Below are positions 32,898-43,754 of a DNA stretch of 64,000 nucleotides, piece by piece (positions within the stretch are counted from its first letter, which is position 1; every line of letters begins with the position of its first letter). The stretch lies in NCBI GenBank assembly GCA_027946555.1, contig JAPEVC010000019.1:174354-238353 (forward strand). The letters are read 5' to 3'. The stretch comes from Gnomoniopsis sp. IMI 355080 (Eukaryota; Ascomycota; Sordariomycetes; Diaporthales; Gnomoniaceae). The position numbers and the translations under genes are program-made. Under the pieces are notes generated by a model. It did no database searches and was not told the origin of the DNA. It saw only the letters and a program-made list of their open reading frames with translations.

Positions 32898-34773
32898 TCA
32901 CAAGACCTTGACCCTTGCATAAGGAAAGTCAGGATGCCGAAAGATCTTCTCTTGTGCGCTCCAACCGTTGAGGCCCTCTGGCAGTGGCAAGAACTCGAAG
33001 TTCAAAATCAAAAGAATAACGAAGAAGCGATATTCCATTGTGGCTAGACGGCGTCCTGTACAGATGTTAGTGACATGTCAGACACCAAAGAGTATGTCCA
33101 AGGGGATGAGAATGATGCGGAAAGCCCTTGTATTCCAAAACTGACCGAAACAACCCCTGTATCCGCCTCCGAATGCAAGAGTGGGCAATGCATATGGGTT
33201 GAAGACTTCCTTGCCGTTTTCCTTGACGAGCCATCTCTCCGGCTCAAAGGAACCAAGGTCACGCCCTGCCGGTCCTTTAAAGCCATCTCCACGCTTGCTT
33301 GCGGCCTCTTGGCTGCTAAGACTGCGCTTAGCCTCATCGACGGGGGCAAGTTGGCGGTTGATGTGTAAGTTGAGGAAGACCTCCGTGCCTTTGGGGATCT
33401 GGCACCCAAGCACCTCCGTATTCACTACCGCCTGACGAAGCAGGGCCTTTGCAGTACCAGCGAGACGGAGACCCTCTTCGCACGCTCCATCAAGGTATGG
33501 GATGTCTGTCTGGATGATCTCGTCAACTGTTGGAGGATCGGGTCGAGGAAAAGCAGTGCGCAGCGCAGTACGAAGCTTGCTTTGCACGCTTGGGTTGGAC
33601 TCCATGAATCTGAGGAACCACGTGATGGCGTTGGCGGTAGAATCATGACCCTGAGAGGGCGAACGATATCAGCATTCTATGATCACTTCTCTTTTCCCAA
33701 GGGGTGGTCCAATATGGAACAAGACATACCGCAACCAGCATGACAAATAACTCGTCCAGCATTCCGATGTCTTTCGTCGGGTCTGAAGGAGCCTTTCCGG
33801 CCTTTCGGGCTTCAAGAACTTGCCGACGAAGAACCAGATCCATCATACATTGGTCGAAAGCATCGGATTCAAGCTGTCCTGTTTCCAGAAGCTGGAACCG
33901 CTCGACAGCCTTGTTCATCACTCGTCCTACTCCGGAAAGGACCGTTCTTCTGAACTTTCGGTAGCGTGGTGTGTATGTCTCGAATTTTTGGGCCCACTTG
34001 GGAAGAGGGTGGTTGGAATTTTTAGAAATGGTTGCTCCGATATAGCGGACCTCTTCCCTGAGAAAGGCACCACGCGGCTTATCGTGCGTTCCCTGGTCTC
34101 CAGAGAGCTGTCCTCGTAGCTTGCTAGTGTTGTACCTTGTCAGACCTGGCTCCTCACCTACGACAGCCCCCCACATGGCGTCCAGTGCGGCGTCTTTGAG
34201 GTCATCATGGACCTGAAAAGGTTGGTCATTGTAAATTTCTGTTGCTTTGAGCCGCCACATATCGACTAGCCCCAGTACTGCCTTGTGGATGTTGGGGGCG
34301 GCGGCTTTGCGAAGAAATTCCGTATTCATTACATCCTGCCAGAGGCGTTTCTGGGCCCGCAGCGCTGGCGTTGTGTACTGAGCAAGAGTCGAGTGGGGGA
34401 ACATGGGTGCGAACATATCTACTGCCATTGGCGCCTTGTCAAATTCTTTGTTGCGGCGCAAGAGAATGTCTTCGATCTCACGGGCATCTTCCACGATCAC
34501 CATGGGTTTGCGAATACCGGGGAACAGCAGCTGTGCGATAGGCACGCCTAATTTTTGAGTTGTAACAGTAAACAGGGTGTTCGAAAACTCATTGGTAGCT
34601 TCGATTATAGGCATTAAGTTTGGAATGTCGCCAGTGATGCGTGCCAAAGACTCTTTGTTGTACGGTATGCCCGGGTATGGCTTTGGCATTAATTTTCGTC
34701 GGAGCCAGGTGAGAGCGAGAATGATGCCAACCAAGCCAACGGCCGAGTTTCTGAGCACCGTTGTGCTGGACAT
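32898..34773 (-). CDS. Cytochrome P450 monooxygenase, intact, 568 aa
   Basis: Haem-thiolate monooxygenase of the endoplasmic reticulum. Three exons: 34773-33730, 33650-33146 and 33055-32898. The N-terminal anchor (GLVGIILALTWLRRKL) is followed by a Pro-containing hinge (PKPYPGIPYN). The I-helix A/GGxD/ET region is GHDSTANAITWF, split from the preceding exon by an intron. The K-helix ExxR is EGLR in CEEGLRLAG, the PERF-type motif is FEPERW, and the Cys-ligand loop is AFGGGYRGCFG, with CFGRRLA restored by the second splice. The first ATG after the upstream stop that gives a TM anchor was used; a longer in-frame ATG exists at 34923. CYP family and substrate not assigned. It lies in tandem with the esterase. 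Confidence 0.92.
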
Positions 34774-35599
34774 TGTGTAGCTTGGGTAATTCTTTGCACC
34801 GAATTTAATTTTCAACGAACGGAACTCAAAATTGAGCGAGTGGAAGAACGGAAAGAAGCACAGAGGTTGATACCAGGAAACGAGAAAAGGTGGTGGCCTA
34901 GGGCGGCTTATTGGTGTCATCAAGTACTTTTGGGTATGTACTACTGCCTGGTCAGCATTGCCTATGCCCTATAGGTACCTATCCGCAACTTTGCGAGTGA
35001 CCAAGGTACTCACAACGCAGTGCTCCATCACCAACATGTTGTTGGCACCTTGTTCTACTAGTTAGGTACCGAGGTACCTGACCATGCTACCTATGTTGGT
35101 GATAAATCACGGCGAAAGTGGGCTTTTGACCTGATTGGGAAAGCCAAAGGTAGATCAGCCGGGGAGCGTAGCGGGAACCTGAGCTCATGAGCTGACCAAA
35201 AATACCTAGAGGAAACCCCATACTACTTATATTTGCTATCCTCACACCCCGATAGACGCGCCTATGGGTAGCCTTCCGAGTGGGTCCTTGGGCCGCCATT
35301 CTGCAGTTGGTTCATGCAACTTCAGCCCCCGAATACTTCGCAGGAAGGATTCATAGGAGTCAGCAAGGACTTGCCGAATTGCCAGAAAGCCCTGGAGTGC
35401 AGATAATTCTGACACAAATTTTGTCGCCCACCATAACGAAATTTCGGCTGTGTTTCCCACTGTCGCCTCCCCTGTCTTCATGCTGAAAAAGACTCGCAAC
35501 AATGTCGTTGCTCAATGAACCGAGCCCTGGGTTTCTTTCCGCTATGCCAGCTCTACTACCTAATGACAGTCCTCTTCGACGTCCAATTTTAACAAAATT
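34774..35599. other. Intergenic between intact and decayed P450 genes
   Basis: 826 bp; promoter of the intact P450 and presumed upstream region of the decayed one. Contains clustered TACCTAGGTA-like words at about 34968-35092. No gene seen. Confidence 0.4.
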
Positions 35600-37355
35600 A
35601 TGTGGAAACTCCCATACGCTGTAATGCACATCGTGCTACCCATAATCTCAATATTAGTACTTTTGTATTGGGTCTTCGGACGTGCACCAATGGGCAAGCG
35701 TTCTCCCAAGCCACTCAATACGTATGACTGCCCGTTGTACGGGAATCAGTTGTAAAAAGTGGAAGCTAACGCCAGCACATGCCAGCGGCCGGGAGAAAGG
35801 TATTCTACGAACATAAGGACTCAATTTTGTTGGAGGGTCAGTCAACTGTCAAGTCGTGTCCTAAAGTCGGCAACGACAGATGGCATACTTTTAACTTTAG
35901 GCAGCTGAACACACATGCAGATTTTTGGAGCTTTTGAATGGCATCCCGCCTGCAGGGAACGCCGCTCAAGCCAGTTGGACGAAGGCGTTCATGAGAACAG
36001 TGTTGGACTTTACGCGCTCAGAAAGCTTAACGCAGAAGCTGAGTATTCTTTCACGGTATATTCAAGACAGCTGCGCCGATCTGGCTGCTCAAGCGCCCTG
36101 CAGTTCATCGCAAGTATATCTCCCACCTAGGCACATTTCAACCACATCTTGAAGGTGCGCTGTGGACTTTGCAGCTGACAAACGCTCCAGGAAATCACAA
36201 GAATGGCGAGTGAAGCAACCATTTGACAGCGTATATCACCTCATTTATAAACTCACTACTCAAATTGTGGGGTCTTACGAAGTTGCAGAAGATGCATCCC
36301 TCATGAAGAGCACGTTGCGAATCTTCGAAAGACGGGAAAGCAGCTATAGCACCACTAATATCGTTTTCCCTGGTTGATCATACCTACACAAGTCGAAAAG
36401 CTTTACATGACTGCAAAGCTGTGTTATCAAATGAAGAAAATTGTCGATCGGAGAACCGAGGTTCCAAAAAGGAAAAGGACGCGGTATCAATTCTTCTTGA
36501 TCGCAACACTTTGACAGAGGACATAGTCAAAGTAGGTAAGCGTCGCCACAATGGAGAAAAGACAGGACTGACCAGACTTAGATTCAGATCGGAGCCCTGT
36601 GGGCCGGCATCATAACGACAGGTTCCAATGGCTCCTGGTTGCCCGTCCTCCTTGCTTCTCATCCCGACTGGAAAGATAGATGCCATCAGGAGGTCGACGA
36701 CGTGGTTGCGAGGTTCAAGAAGTCTGACACACAATCTTCGAGTGACGTCCTGAATTCCCTAAATCTGGAGCGCTGGGAGTCTGAATTTCCTATCATTGAC
36801 GCTTGTCTCCGTGATACAATTCGTATATCCATGCCTGGAACTGTGTTCAGAAAGAACACGAGTGGTACCGACATTGAAATCGGCGATATGGGCAATGTCG
36901 TTCCCAATGGCGCGTTTATGGCGCACCTACTGGACAAGATGCACTTCAACCCAAATTTCTACCCAGGGCGCCTCAAATTCAACCCTGACAGATATTTTCC
37001 AGGTGAGGGGTCAAGTCAAATACGCTGAAAAATAACCCTCATGTCTATATCGGCTGGGGCTCTGGTCGGCATCCTTGCAGTGAGTATTACTTTCCATTCC
37101 TTCGGTGTGCCCGCTCAGAAGTCAGTTCACGGTCTTTGGGGAGAGGGGTGGGAGGCTTCCCCGAGCGCATAGATTTCATCTGATACTGATGATTGATCCA
37201 TAGTTGGAACTAGGCTGACCGAGCTCAAAACCATTATGATCGTGGCCTATCTTTCCGCCCAATTCGACTACGAACTTTCCGATGAATATGGCACGCGTGT
37301 TACGGACCCACCCCGCAGTGCCCTACCAAGACTCATGAAATCAGTATATATGTAA
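35600..37355 (+). pseudogene. Decayed cytochrome P450, CYP51/CYP7-like
   Basis: All parts of a P450 can be followed in order, but in several frames. A membrane anchor starts with the ATG at 35600 (MWKLPYAVMHIVLPIISILV). Next come the B-C region near 35925 (ELLNGIPPAGNAAQASW), helix F/G-like sequence at 36162-36377, an I-helix-like exon after an intron ending at about 36588 (IGALWAGIITTGSNGSW), a K-helix-like stretch (IIDACLRDTIRI, at 36639-37028) and the haem loop GWGSGRHPCIG, completed by an exon after about 37202. The frame breaks near 36370 (VFPG then stop; W-containing continuation in another frame), again at about 36450, and again at 37023-37031 just before the haem loop. Introns do not explain these. 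Not expected to make a functional enzyme. Confidence 0.82.
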
Positions 37356-37597
37356 GATAACTGCATTCGACTTGATACAAAAATAGTATAATACTCATTT
37401 GTTCTGTCACTGCTTGATGTGTCTATCAAAATGTCGCTCACACCGTTGAACATCCTTGAAGGGTTCTCCAGTATGGAGTAATTCTTGCTGTCCTCGCCGA
37501 GCAACCTGGTCGCCATGCCAAGTGGCATGATCAGCAGCTCGGACGTTCCGCCCTCACTTCATTACACTTCGCGTATACTTACGGTACCCTCATTGCT

Positions 37598-39291
37598 ATG
37601 AGTAGCATGGAGACACTGGACGTTCCAAATCCGGCCTCGCCCGAGCCCAAATGTATCCAGGCCACTCCCTTATTGGGTGTCATGTTGGTCTCCCCGAATG
37701 CTTTTGTTTTCCAAAGTTTACCAGCAAGCCTTCTCTTGCTAAACTGCTTTTAAGGATTGGGACATGCACTTGGCATGTTCATGAGTATGGGAAAGCTATT
37801 CAAAGCGGGCCGGTAAACATTCTTCCCTCTTGAAGCGCATCTTGTTTCAGCAACGCCATGAAAAGTATTCTAGTCATTGCACTAGAACGACTTTCAACTG
37901 TGAGATATTCAGTATACTTGTGGGCGGCCACGAATTATTCACCGTAACGGCCGCTTCAGATATATCTACTATCTGTAGAGAAACTGCCAGACTGGAGTTC
38001 GATCCAGTCGGCAAAGAGGCCATGGCCCAATTCGGATGGGACAGAAAAACAATAAGTAAGATATTTGATCACCAGCTGGAGCTCACGACAAAACACAGCG
38101 TGGAACGCTGCCACAAAGACGTGAACTTCCAGCTCCAACCGGGCGATAAGCTTCGTGACCTCCGAACCAAGGTTCCCAAGCTATTCGAACAGTCTTTGCA
38201 GCACAACCAAAGTGGGTGATATCCAAAAATTCTACCGCTTGGAATTTAGTAAAATTTGTACTGTCGTGAGATTCCAGTCAAGGGAGCTGCCTTTACTTCA
38301 ACTCACACATTTTCCAATGCCGTTTCCTTGATGAAATGGACAGATCAAATCTTAGTCGGTGTCACGGTGCGGGCTTTCTTTGGGGAGGCCATCTTCAAGA
38401 TCAAACCAGATATTGTCGCGGATTTTTTCAAGTGGGACGACAAAGCCTGGAAGATACACGCAAACTTTCCCAAATTCGCTGCGTGTACAATGTACGCGGC
38501 CAGAGATCGACCTCTCTCTGCCCTGACGGAGTACATGTGCCTACCAGCAAGCGAGCGGAGTGACGCCCTCTGGATGATTGGCCAGATTGAACATCATCTT
38601 CTCAATTCTGGGGTGCTGGATCCTTCTCAACGCGCATCAATTTCCTGGCAATTCATCGCGTCATCAACGGGAACGCCTACCGCCACACGTCCTGGTGCTT
38701 AACTTACCTCTTACACAACCCACATCTCATGGCGGAGCTGAGAGACGAGACCGAGAAAGCGTTCGCAGCAGACGGCACGCTCAGCATTGCTTGCTTGACC
38801 AAAAATTGTCCCATTCTAGCCTCATTCCATGACGAGACACTCAGCAGAACAGTCGATCCCATCGGTGTACGGGTCGTCAAGGAGCGAGTTGTTGTCGGTG
38901 GGAAAACCCTTCTTCCGGGACGCACTGTCCTCATGCCCTATCGCCCGGGACACTTCGATCCTGAAGTTTTTGGTCCCGACGCGAACGACTTCAACCCTTA
39001 CCGATTCCGGGACAACAAAAGTCTTCAGCGTAGCACTACAGTAGTTGGCGCCCTTTGGGAGGCGGCACCTCTTATTGCCCTGGTCGATTCATTTCCCGGC
39101 GTGAGGTCTATATGTTCTTGGCTCTTGTTTTACATCGCTTTGATTTAAGTCTCGCGCCAAATCCACGCCTTCCTGGTGGAAAGCAGAAATTTCCAGTCTT
39201 GTGTGATTCGATGCCAGCAGCTGGTGTCTTGCCTCCTGTGGCTGGAGACCATGTCTTCTTGGATATTTTCGAAAGGGCAGTTCAAGTTTAG
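37598..39291 (+). pseudogene. Second decayed cytochrome P450, CYP7/CYP8B-like
   Basis: Tandem to the previous relic, same strand. Recognisable pieces: LGHALGMFMSMGKLFK near 37755, CEIFSILVGGHELFTV at about 37900, DQILVGVTVRAFFGEAIF in the middle, INGNAYRHTSWCLTYLLHNP (I-helix-like) at about 38660, YRPGHFDPEVFGPDANDFNP, and the Cys loop GGGTSYCPGRF at 39055-39090. The frame changes at about 38625-38645 (upstream SQRA and downstream INFLAIHRVING are in different frames) and at about 39030-39050, directly in front of the haem loop. No splice sites repair either break. The N-terminal exon boundaries (37600-37850) are uncertain. Last stop at 39291. Confidence 0.78.
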
Positions 39292-39479
39292 ATCTATTGG
39301 AAGACGGTATGGTGCTAAAGTAAACGCACGAGTAACTAGTACAATACACTATGTTTAGGTAAAAGTGAGACCGTGATCAACTCGAAAACAATGAAGAGTG
39401 ATCTCGGTAATGCACCTGCAAGAGCCTGCCTTCATACTTGCATTCGCTTTGACCATTGAATATTCCCAAACATACACTC

Positions 39480-40277
39480 TTATACCGCTTTGGTGGTATA
39501 AGCAACAGCTGTCGCAACAGGTACAGGAACGCCCACGCTGTAAGTAGAATATGAAACGCAGATACCTATCAAGAGGAGGTTATAGCTAGTGCATGAGCTT
39601 GTTGTGTAGTAAGACGTGCTAGTCACAGTCGTCGTGCTGAAAAGGGTGGTATACTTGGTTGTTGATGGCGTTGTGGATGATGTTGCCAACGTTGTTGAGA
39701 CGCGAGGAGATGTCGTCGATGAGGGTGTAATGGCAGCTGCGGCTGGAGACGAGGACGAGGCAGCTGTGGCTGGAGACGAAGACGAGGCAGCTATGGCTGG
39801 AGCCGAAGACGAGGCAGCTATGGCTGGAGACGAGGACGAGGCAGCATTAGCTACCGCAGCGCTGGTGCTAACAGCTACAGATCCAATAGGACAAATGCCG
39901 CCTTTATCAAAGAAGGCGTATGGGCTGCCGCTATCGGGAGTCATGTTCCCTTCAACGGTGTAAGCGTAGAGGATACAGTAAGGGCCACTTGTCAGATATG
40001 TGAAGCTCAAACATGTCAACACATTGTTGCAGAGAGCGTTGCAGGCGCTGAAGGTCGCGTATTGAGATCCGACATAGTATCCAATGTTGTAACCTTTGTC
40101 CCAGCCGTAATATGCGCAAGATGGGGCGCCGCTATTTGTTGTTGAAGAGGTGCCTGTGGCCGCCGCAGCCGAGGTGACAGACGTTACAGTCGACCACGAC
40201 ACACAAACTGACTGTGGCGCAGTTTGTGCCACAGCTTTCAAGGCAGCTGCCAAAAGAATGACACCAGTAGACCACAT
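39480..40277 (-). CDS. Secreted Ser/Thr/Ala-rich protein with Cys-rich PAN/apple-like N-terminal domain, 265 aa
   Basis: Single exon. A signal peptide (MWSTGVILLAAALKAVAQ) is followed by a Cys-containing module (SCAYYGWDKGYNIGYYVG ... FSACNALCNNVLTCLSFTY ... CILYAYTVEGN), reminiscent of PAN/apple-like adhesion modules in fungal secreted proteins. A mucin-like Ser/Ala/Pro tract of four 9-residue repeats (type SSSPAIAAS) and a Thr/Ser/Tyr-rich C-terminal segment follow. Probably cell-wall or extracellular; function unknown. The repeat produces an open antisense frame that should not be annotated. Start is the first ATG in frame that opens the signal peptide. Confidence 0.8.
   Translation of the reverse strand: MWSTGVILLAAALKAVAQTAPQSVCVSWSTVTSVTSAAAATGTSSTTNSGAPSCAYYGWDKGYNIGYYVGSQYATFSACNALCNNVLTCLSFTYLTSGPYCILYAYTVEGNMTPDSGSPYAFFDKGGICPIGSVAVSTSAAVANAASSSSPAIAASSSAPAIAASSSSPATAASSSSPAAAAITPSSTTSPRVSTTLATSSTTPSTTKYTTLFSTTTVTSTSYYTTSSCTSYNLLLIGICVSYSTYSVGVPVPVATAVAYTTKAV
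39733..39840. repeat. Four tandem 27-nt repeats inside the secreted Ser/Ala-rich gene
   Basis: Units start at 39733, 39760, 39787 and 39814, each of the form GCAGCTNNGGCTGGAGNCGA followed by RGACGAG. They encode four copies of a Ser4-Pro-Ala-(Ile/Thr/Ala)-Ala-Ala type unit on the minus strand. Confidence 0.9.
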
Positions 40278-42016
40278 GATGTTGATTTCTTTTTCTTTCT
40301 CCCTTTTGCTTTTGTGTCCGTGTACGTGGTTGTGTTCTCCTTCGATTTTTGAAAATATGAAAACGATCGGTGGAACGACGAAAACTCCAATCACAGAATG
40401 TATATCAATAAGATTATGAGATGTAAAGGGTTTCTCTAGAGATGACTCTCCTCTGGAACCTCTGGAAGCTCGGGTGACAGGTTTGATCTCACTTGCCTTA
40501 TAAGACAACAGGGAACAAGAAGTCGGTGAATATGAACAAGTATCAAGAATGATAACGCGTCATCGGTGCAATCTTATTTATACACTGGCAATTGCAACAT
40601 TTATATGCGCTTGTTTAGTAGGTGAGAAGCAGAGAGTTGGGCTTTCGGAATGACGCCGCCCGTACCGACTTCATAGTGCCTGCGCTATCTTCCAACTTAC
40701 AAGTAGGTTTCAACGCAAATCCTAAGTACTAGAACACGGATATCACGGATAAACAGGATCAGACGGAAAGGGAAAGAGCCTATTCTCAACACTAATGATG
40801 AATGGTTTAATAACGTGGACCTGGATTTGGGCATGAGGTACATTATTGGGGTTGTTGTACGAAGCCGAGATCCTGAGCCAAGTCTAGATCGAGATAGCTT
40901 CTAGTAGCAATGCAAGATTTACGTCAGGAAGATCGGAGCTTACGAACTGCTGTCATCCACAAGTACCGACGGGACGAAGTAAGAATCAAGGTTGCCTGTG
41001 GCTAATCGCTAATAATGACTTAGTGATGTGTATAAAGTTAGGGCCGCTAGGCCTCGCCGAGAGCCTCGACTTTAAGCGGAATTGCAATTATAAGCCAACA
41101 TGAAGGAAGCCGGCGAGCATACCGAAATTACATCAAGGTCATTGCCAATAATGGAGATCTCCTACATGTAGTCAAACGGCCTGTTGTATTCTAGCTTCGT
41201 TATGTCTCAAACTTGTAGAGACTACCCGCGCCGGCACATTCTCTAAGCAACCATACTTGGAACACATTGCCGCTTGCGTCGAGAACGATATTCTGTTTTC
41301 GTCCAAATGACCTAAGTATGTGACTGTGTCAACAAAATGAACCGCCACTTCCAATGCAAACCGCGTAAGATTGCAACATCTCAGATCTAAGATGATGCTA
41401 ACGCAATCGCATGACCGTTCAAACGATTCCAGAATCGAACTTTCAATTACGTGATCTTGATATAATCGCAACTTGAAGTTGAATCTGTAGCGAGGTTCTT
41501 CACTCTATTTCGGAAATACATTCCTTGGGTTGGTGAGACTTCCCACGCAGCATTGCGAAGCACCTTCAATAAGCACAACACCAACGCTAAAACCCAAATC
41601 CATCAATGCAGGTGTCAACAAGTCTGGAAGCTCTCTTCATTTGCAGCATCACTTTGCGGTGACATAGTAATATGTGTTAATGAGCGCATAACAAGTGGGA
41701 TAGTGCCCAGCAAACCAAGGATAGCGCTGAGTGTAAGCTTGGTAAGGATGAGTCCATACCCAGGTACGAGGCAAAATTTTAACGCCAAACATTGTTCCTA
41801 GCCACAGGCCCCAAAGGAGATCGCGTGCAGCACTGTGCGACTTTGGTTATAGATTGCCTTTAATATTCATAAGTTCCCAGTGGTAAAGGCAACTTGCATT
41901 ACATTATTTACTGCAACCCCTCTGACAATCAGGACCACCGCATAACATAGCCCTCAAAGATGTGCGTGAGATGTACATCTTGTCGCCCACAAGGTACACC
42001 GATCATTTCCAAGGGT
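40278..42016. other. Intergenic; one unexplained 65-codon minus-strand open frame
   Basis: 1.74 kb. No standard gene. A minus-strand frame open from 41846 to a TGA at 41649 encodes an unusually Trp/Tyr/Pro-rich peptide (…LPRTWVWTHPYQAYTQRYPW…) with an internal ATG at 41792. It could be the last exon of an unknown gene or a chance antisense frame of an equally open plus ORF. The rest holds the promoter of the Ser/Ala-rich gene. Confidence 0.35.
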
Positions 42017-42961
42017 TTAGATGTCAAGGTACCCGTAAGCTTCTTCCAAATAACTCTCAAAGTCGGAATCGAGGAATGGAACGATAGCCGCTGTCTGAGA
42101 TTAGCAGATATATTTCCAATTTGCAGTATAGGCGTCACTCACAACCCCAATCCTTATCAGTCAGCGCATCTTGAGCCACAGTTGGAAGTTCGTCCCACGC
42201 AATGAGAGGCTGCATTCCGCCCACTGTGGTAGTAAAGCCAAGAGAATGGTCCAGTAAGTCGTCTTCCGAATAGTAGTCGATCAAAGGGTTGGTTCCATCC
42301 AGGTAATCATCGCAATCAGAACCAACACAAACATTATAGTCACCATGGTAAGAAGCTGCCATGCCCACCAGTGTAGCATCGGTACTCTCTGACGTGAGAA
42401 CAATGACAGCATTCTCCCAGTCGTAACGATGACCAATGCCAAGCGCGCCTTCGAGGAGATTCGGCTCATCTTTCGGCATGAACCAGGAATACATGATGGA
42501 ATAGTAGTCGCCATAGGTCTCGGCTCTTGCGTAGACCTGACCAGTTGAACTGGAGCAGTCACCATCTGAGCTTCCAGTAGGGGCGAGGCCGGCACTACAA
42601 AAACTCGTGGTCAGTATAATCTCGGTCGATTGGAGAACATGTTCAGGGGAGGGGAGGGTGGGAATAAAGACTACCTTGTGTCGCCCTCGGCATCCACGGC
42701 TGGAAAAGGGACACAACCATCAACGACATAGAGGTAAGGCCACCACTTTTCCATTAAAGTTCCCTCGGTGTCATCAGCCACGGTTGTAACGAAACCGACA
42801 ACTGCATCGGAGTCGATGTCGCTGCGCTTCTCCTTTAGAGCGCTTCGTGTCCTTGTCGGTCGGAGTCCGTTCTCACCAGTCGGTATCGAAGCAGTGGGGA
42901 AGGCGAGAGCCACATTGCCGATACCCATGGCGAATGCCACGACAGAGAGCTGATTGAACAT
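42017..42961 (-). CDS. Secreted necrosis- and ethylene-inducing-like protein (NLP, NPP1 family), 270 aa
   Basis: NLPs are secreted by plant-associated fungi; some disrupt dicot plasma membranes by binding sphingolipids, many others are non-toxic. Three exons: 42961-42675, 42594-42143 and 42090-42017, with introns of 80 and 52 nt. Signal peptide about residues 1-20; two Cys of type 1 NLPs lie in VDGCVPFP and DGDCSSST. The central heptapeptide is GHRYDWE instead of the usual GHRHDWE, an unusual Tyr at the second His. The final short exon restores the family's C-terminal segment; the acceptor chosen (AG at 42092-42091) is the one that keeps frame. The gene is intact as read. Activity cannot be predicted from sequence alone. 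Confidence 0.9.
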
Positions 42962-43067
42962 GATTTCGACCGAGTTGAGGCTCCTTCACAAAGACTGCTT
43001 GAGTGGTGCTGAGGAAAAGCTCGTCTACTGGCAGAAAGTAGTGGGGTTGGTGAGATCTTTATATCCC

Positions 43068-43089
43068 TAGGTAGGTAGGTAGGTAGGTA
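43068..43089. repeat. TAGG tetranucleotide microsatellite
   Basis: Five TAGG units followed by TA, in the upstream region of the NLP gene. Confidence 0.95.
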
Positions 43090-43737
43090 AATAGTTGGGT
43101 AGGTCGGTACGCATCGCAGGGTGCCATTGTGGGCCGCTCACCCATTGCAATAGTCCGGCTCTAATCTCGTGTGCCTGCGCTCTGCATGAACCCTTAGAGC
43201 CAATGGACTATTCAGGGCCTGCAATGTGCACTTTTTCTTAAAAGCCATCTGCAACCCTTTCCGTGTCCCTGCAAACCCGATCACCCTTACCTGGGTACCT
43301 AAGCTCGGTGTAAAGGTCGGATTGAGACTCGGTCGAACAGCTTGCGCCCATGCGTTGAGAGGTTATGGAAAGTCAGTGACAACACATTTATCGGACCGGG
43401 CCGTTCAAAGCCAAGCCTCCGGGCCACGTGCCAACACCGCGTCGTTCGAATCGAGCGGGTCTTGGCTGAAATTCTTGGGTCAGTGACCGACGGTGAGATG
43501 GGTGACGAGTCCATGGAACCTCCACCGGGTCAGGTGCCGGAGCGTGGTTCCTCTTCGGGTAAAGCCGCATTGCCGCCCCATCTCTGCGATCATTTACCGA
43601 GATTTGAAGAGATATTTCGCAGGAAATGGATCATGAGAATGATGCCGTCGGATCAGACTACCCAAGTCTGTAAGTTTTGCATATCAATGCCTACCTATGA
43701 CGACGCGTTTTCTTGTATCTGTTCATGACAGGATTTG

Positions 43738-43754
43738 ACACACACACACACACA
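43738..43754. repeat. AC dinucleotide microsatellite
   Basis: Eight AC units plus a trailing A in intergenic DNA. Confidence 0.95.

Noticed and set aside
37030..37080. Treating the haem-loop stretch of the first decayed P450 as an intron (GTGAGG...TGCAG)
   Set aside because: It would splice out the conserved Gly/Cys haem loop; a one-base break is the better reading.
39616..39963. Plus-strand Asp/Glu/Ala repeat ORF
   Set aside because: Antisense reading of the Ser/Ala repeat in the secreted gene at 39480-40277.
43738..43754. CRISPR-like or satellite array
   Set aside because: Simple AC microsatellite; fungal nuclear DNA has no CRISPR arrays.
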